DNA of 11,518 bases from a bacterium (GTDB lineage Bacteria; Omnitrophota; Gorgyraeia; Gygaellales; UBA12090), in the NCBI GenBank assembly GCA_004299495.1, contig SCPY01000067.1, positions 1 through 11,518 of the forward strand, given 5' to 3'. The notes below the pieces were generated by a model. That model ran no database searches and was not told where the DNA came from. It saw nothing but the letters and a program-made list of their open reading frames with translations. Below are positions 6,098 to 11,518 of this stretch, piece after piece. Position numbers and translations under genes: made by a program. Position 1 is the first letter of the stretch, and each line of letters opens with the position of its first letter.

Positions 6098-7326
6098 TGG
6101 GCAGTGAATTTCTTTATAGATAGCGATAGGCCGGCAAGATACCAGAATAACATCGCTACCACGGAGTAATAGAGGCTGCTCTCGGTAAGCCCGTTAACCA
6201 AAAAGGCAATCAGGCAGGCTATCAAGCAAAGTGAAACTAATTTAAGGTAATCATCTTTCAGGGAATTGTAAATACGCCTAGACTGCTGAAATAATCTATA
6301 GAGAATCCAGGTAAATATTCCTAATCCGGTTAATCCTATTTCGCCTGCCATATGCAGAAAATTATTATGCGCCTTCATTTCATCCAGGGTTACTATACCC
6401 CGGTATTCGGGAGATTCCTTATAAAATCTGTAGCTTCTCATAAACGTATTCGCTCCGACACCTATAATGGGATGCGCTTTGATCATATGCAAAGAATTAC
6501 GGTAAACGGCAATCCTGTCGTCATTACACATAAACCGTAAAGGGTTATACTCAACGTCTTTGGCCCAATTCTTGACAGATTGGGGCAGGAGAAAAGGCGA
6601 CGCAAGCGTGAATAAGATTAAAACCGCGATGAGTGCCTTGCTTTTTCGCGCGAAGCCAAAGAAAAATAAGATAACGTAAATTGCAAGCAGCGTAGGCCTT
6701 GAATACGTCAGGGCTATGGCGGTAAGCACCGTCAGGCTTAAGAAGCACATCGCGATTTTCTTTCTCCCGCGAAAGTAAAATAAAGTTAATCCAAAAAGAA
6801 TAGGCGCCAGCGCGCTTAAATAAATTCCCAAAAGATTCGCGTCTTTAAAATTCGCGGTTGCCCGCACCAAATCAAGATTAAGTATTGGCTTAAACCCTCG
6901 CACAAAATCCCTCCCCGTGGTAACCTGAAAAATGGCGTTAGAGGAAGCTAAAATCGCCCCCAGAGACATAGAGATTAAAATCTTCTTCAGATGCGCCCTG
7001 TCTTTTACCTCTTCTCTTACGATAGTAAAGACCAAAATATACTGCAGTAACCGCAATATCCCCCCCTTTATCGTTTCCCTGAAGCAAATAGAGTTAAAGG
7101 CTGACAAACAGGTTATAATGAAAAGAAGCAGCATAGGCATATTCAGCGGGCTATCGGCAAACACGCGCTCTTTCTTGAGTATTTTTTTTGCTAAAAATGC
7201 CGCCAGCAAAAGCCCCATAAACACATTCATCGGTGCGGGGGCAATGGCCATTGAAAATGGCAAAAGAATAATCATCCAATAGCTAACGCCATCAAGAAAA
7301 CCGGCCAGGCCTGTCTTATCACTCAT
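6094..7326 (-). CDS. O-antigen ligase/polymerase family membrane protein (Wzy_C domain)
   Basis: A 410-residue protein with about ten to twelve hydrophobic segments, for example 16-48, 62-80, 115-133, 163-184, 190-222, 230-247, 330-346 and 362-400. The Wzy_C family includes WaaL ligases, which join O-antigen from undecaprenyl diphosphate to lipid A-core, and Wzy/TuaE-type polymerases. Diagnostic parts are LTYSRPTLLAI (206-216), with Arg210 in the usual SRG/SRP position, and a long periplasmic loop (about 250-328). The loop holds DDRIAVYRNSLHMIKAHPIIGVGANTF and then AHNNFLHMAGEIGLTGLG, with His320 as the conserved loop histidine. Its start overlaps the stop of the preceding GT2 by 8 bases and its stop overlaps the next GT9 start. 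Ligase and polymerase cannot be told apart by sequence alone; next to core glycosyltransferases a ligase role is slightly favoured. Confidence 0.88.
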   Translation of the reverse strand: MSDKTGLAGFLDGVSYWMIILLPFSMAIAPAPMNVFMGLLLAAFLAKKILKKERVFADSPLNMPMLLLFIITCLSAFNSICFRETIKGGILRLLQYILVFTIVREEVKDRAHLKKILISMSLGAILASSNAIFQVTTGRDFVRGFKPILNLDLVRATANFKDANLLGIYLSALAPILFGLTLFYFRGRKKIAMCFLSLTVLTAIALTYSRPTLLAIYVILFFFGFARKSKALIAVLILFTLASPFLLPQSVKNWAKDVEYNPLRFMCNDDRIAVYRNSLHMIKAHPIIGVGANTFMRSYRFYKESPEYRGIVTLDEMKAHNNFLHMAGEIGLTGLGIFTWILYRLFQQSRRIYNSLKDDYLKLVSLCLIACLIAFLVNGLTESSLYYSVVAMLFWYLAGLSLSIKKFTAQ

Positions 7327-8014
7327 GATTTAACCGCCTTTCAAACTTTAATTCCAACATTTTGCTTATCATTCTTAAGCCGTCTTGAATTCTTATTTTC
7401 TTGCCTTGAGAATAATTCCTGGGATGATATTCAATCGGCACTTCAAGCAGCCTTAGCTTATTTTTTAACGCCTTGATCAAGATTTCCTGCTCTAACGAGA
7501 AATCTCTGGCTTTCAAATCAAGCAAGGTAAATATTTCCCTTTTTGCCGCTTTATAGCAGGTATTGATATCGTTAAGCCTGATTCCATACAGCGCGTTAAG
7601 GACGAAGGTTAAAAATCGGTTGCCGAATTGATGTAAAAATAACCCCTTGTAGCCCTTAACAAACCTCGCTCCCAGCACCAGGTCCGCGCGCTTATCCAAA
7701 ATTGGCTGGATTAATTTAGGATAATCATTCGGATTATATTCCAAATCCGCGTCTTGAATAATCACGATATCCCCCGAGGCATTTTTTAAGCCTGTCCTGA
7801 AGGCAGCGCCTTTACCGAGATTCTCGGGATGCAAAACGACTTTAAGGCTTGGTATATGTAATTTTGCCAAAATCTCCCTGCTTCTATCGGTAGAGCCGTC
7901 ATCAACCGCGATAACCTCCTTGTCAATTTTAATGGAATCTATAAGATTCAGGATTTCCGCGATGGTTTTCTCCTCATTATACACCGGAACGATAACTGAA
8001 AGAAGCGGCGGCAT
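7319..8014 (-). CDS. Family 2 glycosyltransferase, dolichyl/polyprenyl-phosphate mannose synthase-like
   Basis: A 231-residue GT-A enzyme. LSVIVPVYNEEKTI (5-18), AVDDGSTDRSREIL (36-49), NLGKGAAFRTGL (65-76) and IQDADLEYNPNDYP (86-99) are the standard order in the DPM1/DPG-synthase subfamily, which transfers a sugar from a nucleotide to polyprenyl phosphate on the cytoplasmic face. The C-terminal part contains LEVPIEYHPRNYSQGKKI (190-207), also typical of this group. No C-terminal transmembrane segments are present, so this is the short, soluble or peripheral form. The ATG follows the DUF5989 stop after three bases, and the end overlaps the ligase-family gene. A likely role is making a lipid-linked sugar for the membrane GT-C enzyme at 10438-11518; that link is inference. 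Confidence 0.9.
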   Translation of the reverse strand: MPPLLSVIVPVYNEEKTIAEILNLIDSIKIDKEVIAVDDGSTDRSREILAKLHIPSLKVVLHPENLGKGAAFRTGLKNASGDIVIIQDADLEYNPNDYPKLIQPILDKRADLVLGARFVKGYKGLFLHQFGNRFLTFVLNALYGIRLNDINTCYKAAKREIFTLLDLKARDFSLEQEILIKALKNKLRLLEVPIEYHPRNYSQGKKIRIQDGLRMISKMLELKFERRLNHE

Positions 8015-8017
8015 AGA

Positions 8018-8176
8018 TTAGAAAAGGGTATAGATAAACGGCGCGACAGCCGAACTCTGAGTGAAAAAAATGAGCATGCTTAATAATAACAGCATAATAA
8101 TTATAGGGGTAAGCCACCACTTTTTGTTAGATAAAAGGTATTGCCAGAATTCCTTTAGCAAATTAAATTTAGGCAT
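8018..8176 (-). CDS. DUF5989-type small membrane protein (SxtK-like position)
   Basis: A 52-residue gene that is easy to miss because of its size. The protein begins MPKFNLLKEFWQYLLSNKKWW, continues with a single membrane segment (about 23-38, rich in I/L/M/F) and ends SSAVAPFIYTLF. A short amphipathic N-terminus with a WW pair, one membrane helix and an APFIYTLF ending are what I recall of the DUF5989 family, which usually accompanies carbamoyltransferase and SxtJ genes. The ATG at 8174-8176 has an AAAGG Shine-Dalgarno six bases upstream (8183-8187), 11 bases after the SxtJ-type stop; the TAA is three bases before the next start. The function is unknown. It may be a membrane subunit or anchor for the carbamoyltransferase complex. 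Confidence 0.85.
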   Translation of the reverse strand: MPKFNLLKEFWQYLLSNKKWWLTPIIIMLLLLSMLIFFTQSSAVAPFIYTLF

Positions 8177-8187
8177 CCTGCGCCTTT

Positions 8188-8619
8188 CTAAAAAATTTTT
8201 TCATATCCCTCATTAGAGCGGATAAACTGCTCTTTTCTAATCCAATATGACTGCGCTTCCTTTTCGAGCCTTAAATTGAGAAAATCTTTCTTAAGCATCT
8301 TCGCCAATAACCCTATGGGCGTAAGCACCAAATAATATATAACAATAAGGATGATCCGCGTGTTAAGCCAGCCCAAACAAAAAGCAACGCCCATCCAAAA
8401 CTTAAAAAACGGCCTCAAAGTATGCGGCGCTCCTTGAGCAAAAAATAAAAAAACAAAACCCGCTGACCAAAAAATAATATACCTTTGCCAGCGCTCAACT
8501 GTTAATCCGGGCCGCTCCTCCCTCAAAAAAAGAATTAAACCGATAGCGAAAAAGCACAGGCACATCGTCATGCCAAATTTTTTCAAGTTCTTTTTGCTTA
8601 TATCAAATTCAGTGAACAT
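8188..8619 (-). CDS. SxtJ family membrane protein
   Basis: A 143-residue membrane protein of the family named after SxtJ of saxitoxin clusters; no biochemical role is established as far as I know. It starts MFTEFDISKKNLKKFGMTM, the usual SxtJ entry with a basic helix before the first membrane segment. Membrane segments are about 17-32, 47-63 and 73-105 (the last likely a hairpin of two). They are followed by LTPIGLLAKMLKKDFLNLR (99-117), the most conserved part, and a charged tail with SYWIRKEQF (124-132). The frame is open further upstream to an ATG at 8688, but that would overlap the carbamoyltransferase end by 68 bases and add residues unlike the family. The ATG at 8619 follows the carbamoyltransferase TGA by one base, so I chose it. 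Confidence 0.85.
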   Translation of the reverse strand: MFTEFDISKKNLKKFGMTMCLCFFAIGLILFLREERPGLTVERWQRYIIFWSAGFVFLFFAQGAPHTLRPFFKFWMGVAFCLGWLNTRIILIVIYYLVLTPIGLLAKMLKKDFLNLRLEKEAQSYWIRKEQFIRSNEGYEKIF

Positions 8620-8620
8620 A

Positions 8621-10441
8621 TCAGTCCAAAGAGAGATCTTTTCTCCAGCCGGCATCATCTTGAAGCGGCACCTGATCTTTTTTGTCAAGAAGAAAACAGC
8701 CCATCATTAAATAATCCATATCGGTGCGCATAAAACACTTATATGCTTCCTGCGGCCTGCACACCGGAGGCTCTCCTCTTATGTTAAAAGAAGTATTCAC
8801 AATTACGGCGCAGCCGGTTTTTTTATAGAAGGCTTCTATCATACGGTAATAAAGCGAAGAATCTTCTCTGCCGATAGTCTGGATCCTGGCTGAATAATCC
8901 ACATGGGTCACCGCGGGAATAATTGAGCGTTTTATATTCAACCTTTGTATGCCGAATAACTTGTTTTCCTCATCGGTCATTTTTCGCCTGATATTTTCTT
9001 TGACCGGCGCAACCAAAAGCATATAAGGGCTTTCACTATCCAGCTCAAAATAATCGCCGCACTTCTCTCTTAAGACGCTCGGAGCAAACGGCCTGAATGA
9101 CTCTCTGAATTTAATCCTTAAATTCAGCTTTGACTGCATAGTTTCCGGGCGCGCATCCGCGATGATTGAACGCGCTCCCAGCGCCCGCGGGCCGAATTCC
9201 ATCCTCCCCTGAAACCATCCGACTACCATTTCCTGTGTTAAAAGCTCTGCGGTAACCTCAGGTAATTCATCTAAAGTTAATTTTCTGTAAGGTATGTTAT
9301 CTTTCTTTAAAAAGGCTTCAATTTCTTCATCTGAATATTCAGGCCCTAAATACGACGCTTTCTGTGTGTCTCTGCCGTTAGTCAGGCGGCTATTGCCTAA
9401 ATATTTATACCAGACAAATAGAGCCGCGCCCAATGCCCCCCCGGCATCCCCTGCGGCAGGCTGAACCCAGATGTTCTCAAATATCTTTTCGCGCAATATC
9501 CTTCCGTTGGCGACGCAGTTTAAAGCGACACCGCCTGCAAGGCAGAGATTATTCCGGCCAGTCACTTTGCGGATATGCCGGCAAATGCGTAATATTATTT
9601 CTTCCGTAACATCCTGGACGGAGCGCGCCACATCCATATGAAATTGAGTTATCTTTGCTTCTGGCCCGCGCGACGGATGGCCGAAGAGCCTTTCAAATTT
9701 TTTATTTATCATCCGAAGCGCGTAAGGATAAGGAAAATAGCGCATATTCAATTTGAAAGAGCCGTCTGCCTTCAAATCAATCAATTCCTTCAGAATTACA
9801 TCTTTATATTTCGGCTCGCCATACGCGGCTAAACCCATCAGCTTATACTCGCCAGAATTAACCTTAAAGCCAATATAATAGGTTAAAGCAGAATAAAAAA
9901 GCCCTACGGAATGGGGAAATTTTATTTCATAATCAAGCCTGAAATCATTGTTCTTGCCGGTGCCGAAACTGGCTGTTGTCCATTCGCCTACTCCATCAAG
10001 CGTAAGAATGGCGGATTCCTGAAACGGCGATGGGTAAAATGCCGAAGCCGCGTGCGACTCGTGGTGGCTGGGAAAGATAAATTTACCCTTAAAATCCCGC
10101 AATTCATTCTGGATTAAATCCGGTATCCAGAGTTTTTGCTTAATCCATAAGGGCATTGCCTTTAGAAAAGAGGAAATTCCTAAAGGAGCGTAAGCCAGAT
10201 AACTCTCTAAAAGGCGTTCAAACTTTATTAACGGCTTCTCATAAAAGGCAACATAATCTAATCCTGAAGCCGATATTCTTGCCTCGTTTAAACAATAGCT
10301 TATCGCATTTTTTGGAAAGCCATAATCGTGCTTCTTGCGCGTGAAGCGCTCCTCTTGGGCAGCGCAGATTATTTCACCATCTTTAACTAAAGCCGCGGCG
10401 CTATCGTGATAAAAAGCAGAAATGCCCAAAATATGGCTCAT
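8621..10441 (-). CDS. NodU/CmcH/TobZ-type O-carbamoyltransferase
   Basis: A 606-residue enzyme of the typical length. The family makes carbamoyl-adenylate from carbamoyl phosphate and ATP in a Kae1-like domain, then transfers the carbamoyl group to a hydroxyl, usually of a sugar. The N-terminal ASKHA-type domain shows ILGISAFYHDSAAALV (4-19), HHESHAASAF (126-135, iron/metal-type histidines), LDGVGEW (148-154), SGEYKLMGLAAYGEP (196-210), LAGGVALNCVANG (301-313) and QPAAGDAGGALGAA (327-340). The C-terminal domain shows GRMEFGPRALGARSI (412-426), ESFRPFAP (447-454) and NTSFNIRGEPPV (549-560). All key motifs look intact. It overlaps the upstream membrane gene by ATGA, with a modest AGG before the start, and is followed by SxtJ and DUF5989 genes. 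The likely substrate is a sugar of the surface glycan made by this locus; heptose is one candidate, as in the WapO-dependent core of Pseudomonas. Confidence 0.94.
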   Translation of the reverse strand: MSHILGISAFYHDSAAALVKDGEIICAAQEERFTRKKHDYGFPKNAISYCLNEARISASGLDYVAFYEKPLIKFERLLESYLAYAPLGISSFLKAMPLWIKQKLWIPDLIQNELRDFKGKFIFPSHHESHAASAFYPSPFQESAILTLDGVGEWTTASFGTGKNNDFRLDYEIKFPHSVGLFYSALTYYIGFKVNSGEYKLMGLAAYGEPKYKDVILKELIDLKADGSFKLNMRYFPYPYALRMINKKFERLFGHPSRGPEAKITQFHMDVARSVQDVTEEIILRICRHIRKVTGRNNLCLAGGVALNCVANGRILREKIFENIWVQPAAGDAGGALGAALFVWYKYLGNSRLTNGRDTQKASYLGPEYSDEEIEAFLKKDNIPYRKLTLDELPEVTAELLTQEMVVGWFQGRMEFGPRALGARSIIADARPETMQSKLNLRIKFRESFRPFAPSVLREKCGDYFELDSESPYMLLVAPVKENIRRKMTDEENKLFGIQRLNIKRSIIPAVTHVDYSARIQTIGREDSSLYYRMIEAFYKKTGCAVIVNTSFNIRGEPPVCRPQEAYKCFMRTDMDYLMMGCFLLDKKDQVPLQDDAGWRKDLSLD

Positions 10442-11518
10442 ATTAGCCTGTAAATACGCACGATTGGATTGACAAATGATAACGAAAAATTCTCAGGATG
10501 TTCTTTTGCCCAGGCGTCTTCTATCGGAAAAATGATTTCTTTTGTCTGGTGCAAAGAATATACAAAAATGTAATCCGTCTTTCTTCTTCTAAGATTGCCA
10601 AGCCACACATCATAGTCAGGATGCTGGCGGTAATTTCCCTCTGCCTCTAAGCTTTGGTGCAGGCTTAAGAAATCCGCTCCCCAGCGATAGCGGCTCCTGG
10701 GGAAATAATGAATCATCGCAGGGTCAACATCATTTACCGATACATAAAAAACGTTATTCTTGAAATTTGTCCCATATAAAGGAAACGGCACCGGCCTGCC
10801 TACATACGCGATATTATTGCCGCTGGTATTTTCATTGAGCCAATTCCAGGCCCTGGCCGCCTCGGGCCAAAACCCTGAATATTTTATCATTTTTATATAA
10901 CGCTTGTATTCATTTTTATTGTAATCCAAGTTCAGCACCGAAAGAGCCAAGGCCGCCATTGCGGCTGTCAACAGCCAATGATGGGTTCTTAATTTTGACA
11001 CAAAAGCATAAATCCTGGCGAAGTTGAGAAACAATACGGCTGAAAGCAAAAGTGATACCATCAATTCGCTGTGATTGGAAATTTCCGGGCAGGACGCCAT
11101 AAAACACACAAGGACCAAAACCCTTAAGATATTTTTGTATGGTTTATTTAGAGAAAATACGCTGAAAGCCGCCGCGTATCCCAGGCTTAAGCCGGGATAA
11201 AGATACCGCAAATTAGCCAGAGGTATCACATAGCGCCAAATAAGCAGGATGACTATGGGGATGAGAAACATCAAAATCTTATCAAAGGTTAGAATTTTCT
11301 TTCTAAGCACCTTGAAGGCGTAAATTAAAAATCCCGGAAGCAAAAAAACTATCACCCCCGCGCCCATCCCCTCATGAAAAAGTATCTTATTGAGGGAGTA
11401 ATCTCCGGATGAAATCCTGACGCTGTAGTTTACCTTATCATATACGCCTTTAAAAATTTCTCTGCCGAGAAAATCCACCTTCATCGGATAGAAAGGATTT
11501 CCCGTCGTAAAATAGTTT
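10438..11518 (-). CDS. Membrane glycosyltransferase, GT-C/GT39-like, C-terminal part (5' end outside window)
   Basis: The reading frame is open to the window edge, so this is a partial gene. The first ATG (11482-11484) is probably internal. The codons before it read NYFTTGNPFYP, and the GNPFYP motif is familiar from polytopic GT39/PMT-like glycosyltransferases; no good ribosome site precedes that ATG. Counting from that Met, membrane segments lie near 40-58, 64-86, 92-110, 117-131, 140-160 and 168-184. A soluble, presumably periplasmic, domain of about 160 residues follows, containing WPEAARAWNWLNENT and ending FSLSFVNPIVRIYRLI, typical of this protein class. The catalytic first loop with its acidic residues lies outside the window, so the call rests on architecture and the motif. 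Such enzymes use polyprenyl-phosphate sugars, fitting the DPM-synthase-like gene at 7319-8014. Confidence 0.65.
   Translation of the reverse strand, partial: NYFTTGNPFYPMKVDFLGREIFKGVYDKVNYSVRISSGDYSLNKILFHEGMGAGVIVFLLPGFLIYAFKVLRKKILTFDKILMFLIPIVILLIWRYVIPLANLRYLYPGLSLGYAAAFSVFSLNKPYKNILRVLVLVCFMASCPEISNHSELMVSLLLSAVLFLNFARIYAFVSKLRTHHWLLTAAMAALALSVLNLDYNKNEYKRYIKMIKYSGFWPEAARAWNWLNENTSGNNIAYVGRPVPFPLYGTNFKNNVFYVSVNDVDPAMIHYFPRSRYRWGADFLSLHQSLEAEGNYRQHPDYDVWLGNLRRRKTDYIFVYSLHQTKEIIFPIEDAWAKEHPENFSLSFVNPIVRIYRLI

Noticed and set aside
6932..7282. A 116-codon plus-strand frame, and other plus-strand frames across the window
   Set aside because: All lie opposite well-supported minus-strand genes, show no domains or conserved starts, and would be isolated single genes against an otherwise unidirectional array.
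8191..8202. AAAAAATTTTTT perfect palindrome considered as a terminator or protein-binding site
   Set aside because: It has no GC stem and encodes the last codons of the SxtJ-type gene (EKIF stop), which is ordinary coding sequence.
8620..8688. Longer start of the SxtJ-type gene at 8688
   Set aside because: It would overlap the carbamoyltransferase by 68 bases and add residues unlike the family; the ATG at 8619, one base after the upstream stop, gives the familiar N-terminus.
9440..9480. GC-rich stretch in the carbamoyltransferase gene with CCTGCGGCAGG considered as another inserted palindrome
   Set aside because: It encodes QPAAGDAGGALGAA, a conserved family motif, so the base composition follows from the protein rather than from an insertion.
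10916..11107. 63-codon minus-strand frame within the membrane glycosyltransferase region
   Set aside because: It is in a different frame from the membrane protein, has no motifs, and lies fully inside that gene.

Overview
The window is a densely packed piece of a surface-polysaccharide (lipopolysaccharide core/O-antigen type) locus. Every supported gene lies on the minus strand, so transcription runs from position 11518 towards position 1. Heptosyltransferase-type (GT9) enzymes, a WaaE-like glucosyltransferase, an O-antigen-ligase-type protein and the first codons of a GmhB-like heptose bisphosphate phosphatase point to a Gram-negative, LPS-making bacterium. Moderate GC, frequent ATA/AGG codons and the general style of the proteins suggest an uncultured lineage such as Omnitrophota. 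That taxonomic guess is inference only.

Layout in transcription order: (1) 11518-10438, C-terminal part of a membrane-bound GT-C/GT39-like glycosyltransferase, cut by the window edge. (2) 10441-8018, a three-gene cassette: NodU/CmcH/TobZ-type carbamoyltransferase, SxtJ-type membrane protein, and a 52-residue DUF5989-type membrane peptide. (3) 8014-7319, a dolichyl-phosphate-mannose-synthase-like GT2. (4) 7326-6094, an O-antigen ligase/polymerase family protein. (5) 6097-5111, a GT9 heptosyltransferase. (6) 5136-3658, a bifunctional-type ManC (mannose-1-phosphate guanylyltransferase/phosphomannose isomerase). (7) 3545-2978, a vapBC toxin-antitoxin pair with its own near-consensus promoter. (8) 2970-1912, a second GT9. 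(9) 1901-789, a DegT-family sugar aminotransferase. (10) 792-34, a WaaE-like GT2. (11) 33-1, the first 11 codons of a GmhB-like phosphatase.

A coherent reading is one long translationally coupled operon. ManC makes GDP-mannose and the aminotransferase makes an amino sugar nucleotide. GmhB belongs to ADP-heptose synthesis, and the two GT9 enzymes plus the WaaE-like GT2 would use heptose and glucose donors to build a core. The DPM-synthase-like GT2 may supply a lipid-linked sugar to the membrane GT-C enzyme, and the ligase-family protein joins or polymerises glycan in the periplasm. The carbamoyltransferase cassette probably adds a carbamoyl group to a sugar of this glycan. The only gap long enough for a promoter (about 110 bases) lies in front of vapBC.

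Two unusual features stand out. First, two palindromic repeat-like elements are embedded in frame in neighbouring coding regions (the GT9 at 6097-5111 and the N-terminus of ManC), so each adds a short peptide to a metabolic enzyme. Second, the carbamoyltransferase/SxtJ/DUF5989 trio resembles the sxtI-sxtJ-sxtK arrangement of saxitoxin clusters, here in a glycan locus, with two membrane partners of unknown function. No RNA genes, CRISPR arrays or insertion sequences were seen, and no gene-free stretch exceeds 300 bases.
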